A stretch of 64,000 nt of DNA from an uncultured Acidobacteriia bacterium (GCA_903907865.1 CAIVPR010000017.1:1-64000); one strand, 5' to 3'. Numbered from the stretch's first letter, positions 28,381 through 37,940 are shown. Translations and numbers: made by a program. The notes: generated from the sequence alone by a model not told the origin.

Positions 28381-29562
28381 ATGTCGATGCCCCGCCGAAT
28401 CCGCGTCTGGCTCCATGCCGACAGCCTCGAATCCGGCGGCCTCGAAAAGAATATCGAGACCATCGCGACGGGCCTCTGCCAAGAAACCTTCGATCCCCAC
28501 GTGTCCTGGTCGTGGCGCGACGGTGTCGTCGGGGACCGGCTCCGCGCCGCCGGGATTCCCGTCTTCCACCTGCCCCACGCGCCCGAATTCCGCAGCCGTT
28601 CCGCGGCGGTTCTCCGCCGCTTCTCGCCAGCTGTCTTCCATTCGTTCAGTTGCGCCAAACACGCCCACGATACGGAGTTGGCAACGGAGGCCGGAATCCC
28701 CTCCGTGGTCACCTTCCGGGGCAACATCCGCCACTGGGACCCGAAGCTGGAGGTGCAGCCCTGGGAGGTGAAGCGGAATTCCCGGACCCACCGCATCACC
28801 GCCTGCTGCCAGACTGTCGCGGACTACTGCGCGCGCATCGAAGGCGTCGAACGGTCCCGGATCGCCACCATCCTGAATGGCGCGCCCGACCCTCCCCCCC
28901 GGGCCGAGACTGCCAATCTACGCGCGGAGTTGGGCTTGTCCCCGTCATCCTTCGTTATCGGCTATCTGGCGCGCTACCGGAAGCTCAAGGCGCACGACGT
29001 TCTGGTCCGGGCTTTTGCTCAGGTGCGTGCCATCCATCCCGACAGCCACCTCGTCTGTTCCGGCTTGGCGGACGAAGGTGTTCGGGAGGAACTCGGCAGC
29101 TTGGCTGCGGAACTGGGTGTGCAAGACAGGGTCCATCTTCTCGATTCCCGCGACGACGTGTCGGCAGTCTATTACAGCTTGGACCTCTACGCACATGCGT
29201 CCCGGAGCGAAGGCTTCTCCAATTCCATCCTGGAGGCGATGGCGCACGGCTTGCCCGTGGTCGCCACCCGCGTGGGCGGAACGGCGGAGGCGGTCGAGGA
29301 CGGCGTCACCGGTACCTTGGTCGAGCCCGACAACGCCGAAGCTCTCGCCGCGGCGATCATCCGCGTGGCACGGGACCCCGAACTCGGCTATGCATGGGGC
29401 CGGGCGGGTCGTCAGTGCGTCGGCGCGCGGTTCACCATGGCTTCCATGGTTGCCGGATACGCCGAAGTCTACCGGTCCCTGTCGGCCCCATTCCGCGAGG
29501 CCCCGATGAAAACAGGGTTGCGCGGGTTCATCGCGAAATGGTTCCGGAGGGACGCGGGTTGA
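28381..29562 (+). CDS. Glycosyltransferase family 4
   Basis: ADSLESGGLEKNIETIATGL..., ASRSEGFSNSILEAMAHGLPVVATRVGGTAE. Confidence 0.92.
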   Translation: MSMPRRIRVWLHADSLESGGLEKNIETIATGLCQETFDPHVSWSWRDGVVGDRLRAAGIPVFHLPHAPEFRSRSAAVLRRFSPAVFHSFSCAKHAHDTELATEAGIPSVVTFRGNIRHWDPKLEVQPWEVKRNSRTHRITACCQTVADYCARIEGVERSRIATILNGAPDPPPRAETANLRAELGLSPSSFVIGYLARYRKLKAHDVLVRAFAQVRAIHPDSHLVCSGLADEGVREELGSLAAELGVQDRVHLLDSRDDVSAVYYSLDLYAHASRSEGFSNSILEAMAHGLPVVATRVGGTAEAVEDGVTGTLVEPDNAEALAAAIIRVARDPELGYAWGRAGRQCVGARFTMASMVAGYAEVYRSLSAPFREAPMKTGLRGFIAKWFRRDAG

Positions 29563-30713
29563 TGCGCGAGGGCGGCCGCATCCGGCTCTTGCTCTACATA
29601 CCCGACCTCCAGATGGGTGGTGCCGAACGCACCGTTGTCCGGCTCGCCCGCCACCTCGATCCAAGCCGTTTCGAAATCCATGTCGCGTGGTCGGGTGTAT
29701 GGGGCATGGCGGGCGACATTCTGAAGGAACTGGGAATTCCCTTGCACTTGCTCCAGCTCGACTTGGCGGATCAAGCGCAGGCCATCCAGTTCTATCGCGA
29801 ACTGCGCCCGGACGTCTACCTATCTTTCGCCTACCGGTCGGGTCACCTGGACCTAATGGCCGCCCGCAGTGCGGGCATTGAGGCAATCCTCACCCGGCGC
29901 GCGGACATCCGCCACTGGGATGCAGCCAAGAAATCGACCGAGGCCGACTGGAAAAAGAACTCCGCCACCAAGCTCGTGATTGCCTGCAGCGAGGCCGCCG
30001 GCTGGGTCTGTAACAACGTGGAGCGTGTGCCTTGGAGCCGGATCCGGGTCATCCACAATGGTGTCGACCTTCCCGACCTGCCAGCCGAGCGACCCGGCAC
30101 GCGATCCGACAACGCCACGATTCGCCGCGAGTTGGGCCTACCGCCCCAGGTGCGTCTGATCGGCAATACCGCAAACTACCGGACCCTGAAGGGTTACGAA
30201 ACCCTGCTCCACGCCTTCCGCCGAGTCGTCCGTGAGTATCCCGCCGTCCACTTCGTCGCCTGCGGCACGGCAGTCGAGGCCGGACACATCGACAAGCTCC
30301 GCGTTCTGGTGAAGAAGCTTGGCCTCGTCGACAAAGTAAGCCTGCTGCCGGAAAGGACCGATCTTGCCGCCGTCTACAGCGGCTTGGACTTGTTCGTCCA
30401 GTCGTCGGTCACAGAAGGGCTATCGAACTCTCTGCTGGAGGCGATGTCGTGGGGCGTGCCTGTCGTTGCTACATCGGTCGGCGGCACACCGGAGGCGGTT
30501 ACGGACTCGGTCTGCGGTCGCCTCATTCCCCACTCTGACGAAAAGGCGATGGCTCAGGCCATCCTGGAACCGTTGTGCAATCCCCATCTCTTGGCACGTT
30601 GGGGGCGGGAAGCACGCAGCCGGATCGAGGACAGCTTCACCGTTCCACGCATGATGGCGGGCTACGAGGCCGCGTTCGAGGCGGTCCTGCGCGAGCTGGA
30701 ACACTCGAATTGA
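29562..30713 (+). CDS. Glycosyltransferase family 4 (paralog 1)
   Basis: RIRLLLYIPDLQMGGAERTVVRLARHL..., SSVTEGLSNSLLEAMSWGVPVVATSVGGTPEAV; ATG in TGATG overlap. Confidence 0.92.
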   Translation: MREGGRIRLLLYIPDLQMGGAERTVVRLARHLDPSRFEIHVAWSGVWGMAGDILKELGIPLHLLQLDLADQAQAIQFYRELRPDVYLSFAYRSGHLDLMAARSAGIEAILTRRADIRHWDAAKKSTEADWKKNSATKLVIACSEAAGWVCNNVERVPWSRIRVIHNGVDLPDLPAERPGTRSDNATIRRELGLPPQVRLIGNTANYRTLKGYETLLHAFRRVVREYPAVHFVACGTAVEAGHIDKLRVLVKKLGLVDKVSLLPERTDLAAVYSGLDLFVQSSVTEGLSNSLLEAMSWGVPVVATSVGGTPEAVTDSVCGRLIPHSDEKAMAQAILEPLCNPHLLARWGREARSRIEDSFTVPRMMAGYEAAFEAVLRELEHSN

Positions 30714-30715
30714 TT

Positions 30716-30800
30716 CCGCCGAGCCGCGACCGCGAGGGAGCGTTTCTTCCGGCAACCGCGAATGCGCCGTGGCACGGCCAATTGCCTTTTCCAGGATCCC
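30716..30800 (+). repeat. Half copy of palindromic intergenic repeat
   Basis: ccgccgagccgcgaccgcgagggagcgtttcttccgg...gcgccgtggcacggccaattgcc; matches the right half of 32765-32918. Confidence 0.65.
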
Positions 30801-30826
30801 TGGAGTGCTAGACTGGCACATTCGGA

Positions 30827-31993
30827 ATGTCGAACCTTGAAATCGGACGGGCGGCTCACAAATCAGATGCTCGGGACCGCATCCGGGTCCTCCTCTACAT
30901 TCCCGACCTCCAGATGGGCGGCACCGAACGCACCCTGGTCCGCCTTGCCCGGCACCTGGATCGGGACCGCTATGAAATCCACGTTGCGTGGTCGGGCGTT
31001 TGGGGCATGGCTGGCGACATCCTGAAGGGTCTCGATATCCCGTTGCATTTTCTCGAGTTTGACTCCGAGAATCCCGCCGAGGATGTCCACTTCTATCGCG
31101 AACTGCGCCCCGACGTATACCTCTCTTTCGCCTACCGCTCCATTTACCGGGACGTTGTGGCCGCCCGTACCGCGGGCATTCAGGCCACTCTCACTTTTCG
31201 TGGCGATCTCCGCCACTGGGATGATGCAAAAAAGGCGACCAAGTCCGACCGGAGGAAAAACACTGCGACCCGGCTCGTGATTGCGTGCGGAGACGCCGTC
31301 GGCTGGGTCTGCGCCAACGTGGAGCATGTGCCGTGGAGCCGGATCCGGGTGGTCTACAACGGTGTGGATCTTCATGACTTACCCGCCGTCCGACCAGCAC
31401 AGGACACGATTCGACGCGAGCTTGGTCTCCCGGCCCATGTGCGCCTCATCGGCAATGCCTCGAACTACCGAACGCTGAAGGGCTATGAGACCTTCCTCCA
31501 CGCCTTCCGCCGTGTCGTCCGGGAGTACCCCGCCGTCCATTTCGCCGCCTGCGGCACGGAAGTTGAGCCCGGCCACCTCGACAAGCTCCGCACTCTGGTG
31601 AGGAAGTTTGGACTCGCCGAGAAAGTGAGCCTCCTGCCGGAGAGGGCGGATGTTGCGGGTTTCTACAGCGGCTTGGACTTGTTTGTTCAATCCTCCGTCA
31701 CCGAAGGTCTCTCGAACTCCCTGCTGGAAGCGATGGCTTGGGGAGTGCCCGTGGTCGCCACCTCAGTCGGAGGCACTCCGGAGGCCGTAGTCGACTCGGT
31801 CTGCGGACGCCTCATTCCACATTCGGATGAAAAGGCCATGGCACAAGCGATCTTGGAACCGCTGCGCGCACCGGAACTCCTCGAACGTTGGGGTCTCGCT
31901 GGTCGCAGGCAGATCGAGGACCGCTTCACCATTGCGGGTATGATGGCGGGTTACGAGGCCGCCTTTGAAGCGGCACTGGAGGTAGTCCGCTGA
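30827..31993 (+). CDS. Glycosyltransferase family 4 (paralog 2)
   Basis: Nearly collinear with 29562-30713: RVLLYIPDLQMGGTERTLVRLARHLDRDRYEIHVAWSGVWGMAGDIL. Confidence 0.92.
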   Translation: MSNLEIGRAAHKSDARDRIRVLLYIPDLQMGGTERTLVRLARHLDRDRYEIHVAWSGVWGMAGDILKGLDIPLHFLEFDSENPAEDVHFYRELRPDVYLSFAYRSIYRDVVAARTAGIQATLTFRGDLRHWDDAKKATKSDRRKNTATRLVIACGDAVGWVCANVEHVPWSRIRVVYNGVDLHDLPAVRPAQDTIRRELGLPAHVRLIGNASNYRTLKGYETFLHAFRRVVREYPAVHFAACGTEVEPGHLDKLRTLVRKFGLAEKVSLLPERADVAGFYSGLDLFVQSSVTEGLSNSLLEAMAWGVPVVATSVGGTPEAVVDSVCGRLIPHSDEKAMAQAILEPLRAPELLERWGLAGRRQIEDRFTIAGMMAGYEAAFEAALEVVR

Positions 31994-32754
31994 TACCCGG
32001 GCACCCCGACGACGCACGCGAATACCTCGCCGACACCACCGTCTTTGTCACCACCATCGGCGACGAAACCAACTTCCAGGACTGCCTCGAAAAGCTCCGT
32101 GCCCAGACCGTCCGCTTCCCGCTGGTCATCATCGACCACGTCGCGCCGATGGCCGCCGCCTTCCAGCAGATGCAGGAGCGTTGCCGCACCACCTGGTATG
32201 TGCAAGTGGACGAGGACATGATCCTCTACCCCCATGCTATCGCCGAACTGCGCCGAAAGATCTCCGCCACCCCTCCGAACGTGGCCATCTACTGCGCCAC
32301 CCTCTGGGACTGCGACGCCGAGATGTTCCTCTATGGCGTAAAGATCTACCGCACCGACGTGGTTCGCCAGTTCCCCTACGCCAACAGCATGAGTTGCGAA
32401 ACCGAGCAGATTGCGCGCATGAAGGACAAGGGCTACACGGTGGAACTCCACGCTCTGGAGGAGCCCGACGGCTGTTTGGGCGAGCACGGCAAACACTACA
32501 CGCCGGAAACCATATTCAAACGCTGGCAGCGGATGTTTCAAAAGCACCGGGCCCTGCGTCGGAACCACTGGGTCCGGCCGTATGCCAAGTCCCTTATGGA
32601 GCGCTACGCCCGCACCGGTTCGCAAGTCCACCTGTATGCCGCGTTGGGTGCCATTGCGGGTATCAGTGGGGAACTACCGCCAGACGAGGAAGTCGATTTC
32701 CGCCAGTCCAACGAGGTGTTCGAGCGGCTAAAGGGCTTCTTTCCCTTGGACTGA
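31990..32754 (+). CDS. GT-A/family-2-like glycosyltransferase; proposed CTG start
   Basis: Coding homology begins before the ATG at 32149 (TVFVTTIGDETNFQDCLEKLRAQTVRFPLVIIDHVAPM...WYVQVDEDMILYP). The only plausible initiator is CTG at 31990, preceded by GGAGGT with a 6-nt spacer. Confidence 0.75.
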   Translation: MIPGHPDDAREYLADTTVFVTTIGDETNFQDCLEKLRAQTVRFPLVIIDHVAPMAAAFQQMQERCRTTWYVQVDEDMILYPHAIAELRRKISATPPNVAIYCATLWDCDAEMFLYGVKIYRTDVVRQFPYANSMSCETEQIARMKDKGYTVELHALEEPDGCLGEHGKHYTPETIFKRWQRMFQKHRALRRNHWVRPYAKSLMERYARTGSQVHLYAALGAIAGISGELPPDEEVDFRQSNEVFERLKGFFPLD

Positions 32755-32764
32755 CGCAGCTGTC

Positions 32765-32918
32765 ACCCGTTTCGTGAACGGTTTGCGCCTGGCTCGAACA
32801 AACACTCCCTTGCGGTCGTGGCTCGGAAACATGCTGATTCAGCCGAGCCGCGACCCCGGGGGAGCGTTTGTTCGGGAGCCGAAAAAGCGCCGTGCGACGG
32901 CCAACTGCCGCTCCTAGG
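32765..32918. repeat. Full copy of palindromic intergenic repeat (REP/MITE-like)
   Basis: Arms gaacaaacactcccttgcggtcgtggctcgg / gccgagccgcgaccccgggggagcgtttgttc around a ~15-nt loop; same family as 47985-48125. Confidence 0.8.
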
Positions 32919-34047
32919 ATTGCGCAGCTTGTATCGACCCAACCTGTATGGACGACACCGGGTCGCGGCCCTGTTCGATCGCAACCACAGCTTGGTACAT
33001 CTCCCAGGTCGACACGAAGTGATAGTCCCAACCGCGTGAACGGCATTCCTCCGCGACAAGCGTATAGAGTTTCTCCAACTCCCCGCGAAGCAGGACATCC
33101 GAGTGCCGTTCCTGCGCGCCATGCGCGAACAGTTTCAGGAAGATATCGTTGCCCAGCCGCGGGGCCACTGCCAGCCATCGCCGAAGCCTGTGCCTCGAAG
33201 TCCGGTCGTAGCAGGCCAATTCCCCCGTGTCGAGGCGCAGTTCCTCACGGAGGAACCGGATCGCCCACCGCATGCCGCTCTTTTCCCTCTGCCGATGCCA
33301 CGAATCGCTCGGGCGCGGGCCAAAGGGGCCCGGTATCAGCAGCAGGTCACCCGGCACTGTCTTTCCCGGTCGAACGGGAATCCCCGTGTCGTACGACTTC
33401 GGCCCGGGGGTATCCGTCGCACGGTAAATCCGGTTGATGAACCTCGTCTGCGATTGCGGCTCCCCCGAGGGCATCGTGAAGTCGGCATAGCAACCCAACT
33501 CCGCAAGGAGCCGAAGCTCGTCGTTGATTCCGCAAAGATCCGGCCCCCGCGAATTGTCCAGCGACCAGTCGCCGTGGATGAACCCGAACTTTCGCGGTCC
33601 ACCGTCCGGTCGTTTTAGCCCATGGTCCCGTACCAGGGCCGCCATGTAATTCTGGATCGCCTCGATGAAGCCCTCGCGCGACAGGTATTGGTGGTGGATG
33701 TGGACTTCGAGGTCGGCCAGTCCCATCCTGCACAACTCCGCGAGCGGTTCCACCGTGGCGTAGTGGTATTTTTCCACCGGGTAGAAGAATGTGTACCTGG
33801 CGGGCCTGCCCGTTGAATCGGGGCAGGCCTCGGCAATACGGGCCCATTCGCGCCGCCAGAGCATGCTTCTTTCGACCGCGACGGACATCGGGGGATGCTT
33901 CCAAAGCGGTTCGAAATGGTCTCCAATTGCCAGCCAGACCCGCGCGCGTCCCCTCGGTGGCGGCCACGACGGGTTCCAAAGGCAGCGCCACAGCCACGTG
34001 GGAAACCCTACATGTTCCACACCGGGCAAGCCGGTTGGATTGGTCAT
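32914..34047 (-). CDS. Putative polysaccharide-deacetylase-like protein
   Basis: 377 aa; LEVHIHHQYLSREGF...KFGFIHGDWSLDNSRG; position in GT cluster. Fold assignment is tentative. Confidence 0.5.
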   Translation of the reverse strand: MTNPTGLPGVEHVGFPTWLWRCLWNPSWPPPRGRARVWLAIGDHFEPLWKHPPMSVAVERSMLWRREWARIAEACPDSTGRPARYTFFYPVEKYHYATVEPLAELCRMGLADLEVHIHHQYLSREGFIEAIQNYMAALVRDHGLKRPDGGPRKFGFIHGDWSLDNSRGPDLCGINDELRLLAELGCYADFTMPSGEPQSQTRFINRIYRATDTPGPKSYDTGIPVRPGKTVPGDLLLIPGPFGPRPSDSWHRQREKSGMRWAIRFLREELRLDTGELACYDRTSRHRLRRWLAVAPRLGNDIFLKLFAHGAQERHSDVLLRGELEKLYTLVAEECRSRGWDYHFVSTWEMYQAVVAIEQGRDPVSSIQVGSIQAAQS

Positions 34048-35936
34048 GGCTGTTGGCCGCCTCCCCGCCGCAGACCCAGCAATGTCATGACGCGTTCATG
34101 GAGTGCCACGCGAGTGTCATAAGGAAGCAATTGTCGATAGATCCAACGCGCCGGCAACAGCGGGTCCAGCTGCAATAGCCGCCGCCACAATGGTGTTCCT
34201 CCCCGTTTGGCCTTCACAGCCGCTTGTGGACGTGTCGCATCAAAAACCACGGAGATCGGCTGGCCGAACCACCGCGCTGCCGACTCGACTTGAGCCTCCA
34301 GTGCCTCACCCTCGATGCCGTGCTTGCGGAGGATGCGCGAATAGGTCTCCCGCATCTCGTCATGCTTGCGGGTCGTCAACCTTTCACCCGAATGGTCCCG
34401 GTAGTGGTAAAGCGGCTCGTCGACGAGTTGGACGGTAGCCCCGCGATCCAGCAAATTCCAGATTAGATCCAGGTCGTCCACGCCAGGCGTGTCCCCGATC
34501 GTCTCGTCAACCCCCCCGGCCCCGATGATCGCCTCACGACGGATCAGAAAGAAGTGCTCGAGGAAATTGGCCCTCTCGAAGTTGTCCGCGCACGCCAGAT
34601 AGCGCCGCCAAAGATCGGAGCGCCGTAGTTCCTTCAGTTCCGTTCGACCGTCCGCCCCGTAGAAATCCATCGCTGTACTGACGATGTCCACATGCGTGAA
34701 CAAACACTTCTCGACGCAGTCCAGTGCCAGCCAATCGTCCGTCAGAAGGAGTCCAATCCTGTCCGTGGACGCCAAGGCGATCCCGTGGTTGATCGCTCCC
34801 GCAAAGCGCTTCCCGGGCGGGCGTTCCACAACCCGAAGGTTGCCGAATCGCGGCTCCAGGGCAGCCAGCACACGTCTGTTCGACTCGGGAGTGAACGGCG
34901 AGGTCACTACAATCACCTCCACTGAAACCGTCTGCCGGACCGCGGAGAGTACCGCCTGTTCCAGCCATTCGTCCACCTGCCGCAGCAGCGGCATCACGAT
35001 GGTTGCGCACGGCTGACTATCCTTGGGTCGCTCAAGGACCGCATCGGGATGTCCGCGGAAGACGCTCCGCGGTTTTCTGTGCTGGTTCAGGAGTCGGCCG
35101 GACTCTTTGCCAGCCGCATAAACGAGTCGCAGCAGACGTCGTTGCCAGTCCGGCAACTCCGCAGCCGCACCGGGGTCGGCCGCAACTGGCTGGATGGGCC
35201 CCAAGTTCCTTCGGTAGTCCCGAATCAGCTTTTCATGCACCAAGCGCAGTTCCGTGCCGTAATATCCGTGGCGGAATCCCTCCCGTGCCAGGCCAAACAG
35301 TGTGTCTTGATTTTTGTGCCAGACGGTTGCCCCGTCGGCATACGCGAATCGGGCACCGGCCCGCGCGAGGCGAAAGGAGAAATCGGAGTCCTGCCCGCGC
35401 AGCCACCGCGCGTCGAAGCCGTCAACCTTCCGATACCAGTCGGCGCTGGTGGCGAAGTTGGCGGATGCGACGTAAGGTGGCCGGCTCTCTTCAACCGCCC
35501 TGCGCTGGTCGTGGATCTCGTCCCCGAACTTTTCGATGGCGCCCGAACCCGGCAGAGCGCGGATCGGCCCTCCGGTTACGTTCGCTGTGCCGGCTCGGAG
35601 TGGTTCGAGCAGCAGCCTGAGCCACCGGGGATGCACCACGCAGTCGCAGTCGACGAACGCCAGCAAAATGCCGTGCGCCGCCCGCACTCCGGCGTTACGG
35701 GTCGGGCCGGCGCCCTTCCAGCTCTCGCGCAACCGGATGATGCGGCTTCCATACGATTCCAGAATCTGCCACGAATCATCCTTCGATGAGTTGTCGACGC
35801 AAATAATCTCGGTCCGGGCGGCGGCGCTTTCGAGCGCAAGCAGGGAATCCACGCAGGCGCGGAGGGTCTCCGAACCGTTATAGACAGGGACAATGATCGA
35901 GACTTCCACCCGATCCCCGGGTGTGGCGATAGTCAT
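34044..35936 (-). CDS. Glycosyltransferase with two tandem GT-A (family 2-like) domains
   Basis: Domain 1: VSIIVPVYNGSETLRACVDSLLAL...LLAFVDCDCVVHPRW; domain 2: ATIVMPLLRQVDEWLEQAVLSAVRQTVSVEVIVVTSPFTPES...IGLLLTDDWLALD. Confidence 0.85.
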   Translation of the reverse strand: MTIATPGDRVEVSIIVPVYNGSETLRACVDSLLALESAAARTEIICVDNSSKDDSWQILESYGSRIIRLRESWKGAGPTRNAGVRAAHGILLAFVDCDCVVHPRWLRLLLEPLRAGTANVTGGPIRALPGSGAIEKFGDEIHDQRRAVEESRPPYVASANFATSADWYRKVDGFDARWLRGQDSDFSFRLARAGARFAYADGATVWHKNQDTLFGLAREGFRHGYYGTELRLVHEKLIRDYRRNLGPIQPVAADPGAAAELPDWQRRLLRLVYAAGKESGRLLNQHRKPRSVFRGHPDAVLERPKDSQPCATIVMPLLRQVDEWLEQAVLSAVRQTVSVEVIVVTSPFTPESNRRVLAALEPRFGNLRVVERPPGKRFAGAINHGIALASTDRIGLLLTDDWLALDCVEKCLFTHVDIVSTAMDFYGADGRTELKELRRSDLWRRYLACADNFERANFLEHFFLIRREAIIGAGGVDETIGDTPGVDDLDLIWNLLDRGATVQLVDEPLYHYRDHSGERLTTRKHDEMRETYSRILRKHGIEGEALEAQVESAARWFGQPISVVFDATRPQAAVKAKRGGTPLWRRLLQLDPLLPARWIYRQLLPYDTRVALHERVMTLLGLRRGGGQQP

Positions 35937-37486
35937 TCGGACACTATTCTTCCGATGCTACCGCGCAGATCGATCCGAAGCGGTTTGGCCTTCAGCTGAG
36001 GTGCCACCACGCGGCACCAAGCGTCGAAGATGCCGCTCTTGGCGCAGGGTCGCCAAACCGGACTCGCGGCCATGAGCGACGTGAGCAGGCTGACATGCCG
36101 CGGGATCGGCGTGCCGGGCAAGATCCCGACCACCACTGTCTCCACGCGGAGTTGGTCCAGCCGGCTCTCGATTCCCTCCAGTGTATCCACCAGCAACTGG
36201 TAATAGTCGCCGTTCCAATCCATGGACGCGAAAGCCTTCGTTCCACGGATCACCACGCTTGCCGGTCGGCGTTCGGCAATCGCCACCGCCGCGATCCAGG
36301 GACCCTCGACATCCCCGTTGCCAGCGACCAACATTCGTCCCGGCGTATGCACTTGCCGGACAAACGAGGTGAAACCGTAGTGATGCAGGGCCGGGATCTG
36401 GAAGGGAAACAGGCCGACCGCGACCACGCCCGCCGCCACCCGCAGCACGGACGGGATCTTCGGATGGCGCAGCGCAACCAGGGAAAGCAGTACCAATGCG
36501 GGGAACAGGATCATCCAGTGGCGGTGTTCCCGCATGGCCCGGATGAAGAAGGAGCCGACGGCGACCGAGAGCAGGAACGCCGACGCCACAATGGCCTCGC
36601 GACTCGCGCCCGCTTTGTCGACTACAGTTGCCACGAATCCCAACGCTGCCACCGCGCACACCCCGTACCCGCCGAAGGTGACCAGTTGGAGGATGCTCCA
36701 GGGGACGTCGAAGCCGATTCCCGCAACATCCCGCACGATCCGCGTGATGGTGTCCGGCCAAGCCAAGAAAGCTACGGCGATGGCCGCTACCAATCCGATG
36801 GCAATGCCAACCAGCCATCTGGACCGCAGCAACCAGCGTTCTCCGGTCATTGCGATGCAGGTCAAGGGAGCAGGCAGAAGCAACAAACCCGTGCCCTTGA
36901 TCGAGGTCGCGAATACCAGCCAGAAGGCCGTCCACAGCAACAGGCTGTGCGACGGTCGATTCATGACGCGCACCGTCACATCCAGCAACACCGCCGCCGC
37001 AAGCAGGCACGGCGCATCCGCCATGCAACTGCTGTAACTGGCCGACACCACGGGCGAGCACACTAGCAACGCAGTGGCAGGGAGTGCCAACGCGAATCCC
37101 GCGACGCGTCTCGCGAGGCGGAAGACCACCATCGCCGCAGCCCATGTACAGGCCGCTTCCAATAGCAGTGTGGAAACGCGCGATGGGGAGAAGATCATCC
37201 ACCAAAGGGCCTCCATCATGGCGAATCCCGGAGGCCACCGGGACAGGCCGACTCGCGGATAGTGGAGGTAGTAGCGGATTCCCCAGTCCAGCGGATTGCC
37301 CGCGGGCAGTGCCTTGAAGTAGTCGAAGAACATCAGGCCGGTCACAAACTGGCCCGATTCATCCGGATGCTTGTTGAAGTCCGCCGTCCAAGCACCACCC
37401 GCGGTCTGTATGGCCAAGATCAGAACGAGGACCGTGACACCCGCGACAACCTGTTGCGCCCGGAGGCTTCGCGCGATACCCTTCAC
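35933..37486 (-). CDS. Polytopic membrane protein, GT39/ArnT-like (GTG start proposed)
   Basis: WTADFNKHPDESGQFVTGLMFFDYF... then about ten TM segments; the residues before 37486 look non-coding. Confidence 0.7.
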   Translation of the reverse strand: MKGIARSLRAQQVVAGVTVLVLILAIQTAGGAWTADFNKHPDESGQFVTGLMFFDYFKALPAGNPLDWGIRYYLHYPRVGLSRWPPGFAMMEALWWMIFSPSRVSTLLLEAACTWAAAMVVFRLARRVAGFALALPATALLVCSPVVSASYSSCMADAPCLLAAAVLLDVTVRVMNRPSHSLLLWTAFWLVFATSIKGTGLLLLPAPLTCIAMTGERWLLRSRWLVGIAIGLVAAIAVAFLAWPDTITRIVRDVAGIGFDVPWSILQLVTFGGYGVCAVAALGFVATVVDKAGASREAIVASAFLLSVAVGSFFIRAMREHRHWMILFPALVLLSLVALRHPKIPSVLRVAAGVVAVGLFPFQIPALHHYGFTSFVRQVHTPGRMLVAGNGDVEGPWIAAVAIAERRPASVVIRGTKAFASMDWNGDYYQLLVDTLEGIESRLDQLRVETVVVGILPGTPIPRHVSLLTSLMAASPVWRPCAKSGIFDAWCRVVAPQLKAKPLRIDLRGSIGRIVSE

Positions 37487-37621
37487 AACGGTCCTCAAAC
37501 CCTTCCAATTTTGCCGATTCGTGGCGCATGAACTCCTGCGTGCCGCGTCGGGAATCGTCTCGACGCCTGTTCTTCGCCTAGCTTGGCTCCGCGCTGAACA
37601 CGGTGGCACCCTGCCACGCAA

Positions 37622-37823
37622 CTAGGCCGGCACCTCGATCTCGCGAACCTCGATACTCGGCGGCATCCGATGGGCCGCCCGCGTCGCCAAGCAACCCGCT
37701 GTAGCCTCCCGGATATTGTCCATGGCCTCGACCTCCGTCCGCCCCTGCGAAACGCAGCCCGGCAAGGCGGGACACTCGACAACCAGCATCCGCGTCCCGC
37801 TCGATGGTCACCAGCAGCCTCAA
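37622..37823 (-). pseudogene. HicB-like antitoxin, frameshifted
   Basis: LRLLVTIERDAD | frameshift near 37788 | LVVECPALPGCVSQGRTEVEAMDNIREATAGCLATRAAHRMPPSIEVREIEVPA*. Confidence 0.75.
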
Positions 37824-37940
37824 GGCCCAATAATATCAAGAAAAGCACCCTTCACCCGTGGAGCAGGCCGGACAATCTCAACCTATAAGGGAACCTGCCA
37901 ATTGTTGGGTCGCGAGGCACTCCCCCAGCGGGATCCCCCC

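Noticed and set aside
28512-29561. 5' part of the 733-aa ORF (28512-30713) suggesting a giant fusion
   Set aside because: The upstream portion is an out-of-frame reading of the 28381-29562 GT; the real gene starts at ATG 29562.
32914-34047. Idea that this gene is a displaced hpnK
   Set aside because: Its motifs do not resemble YdjC/HpnK and it sits within the glycan cluster, not the hopanoid operon.
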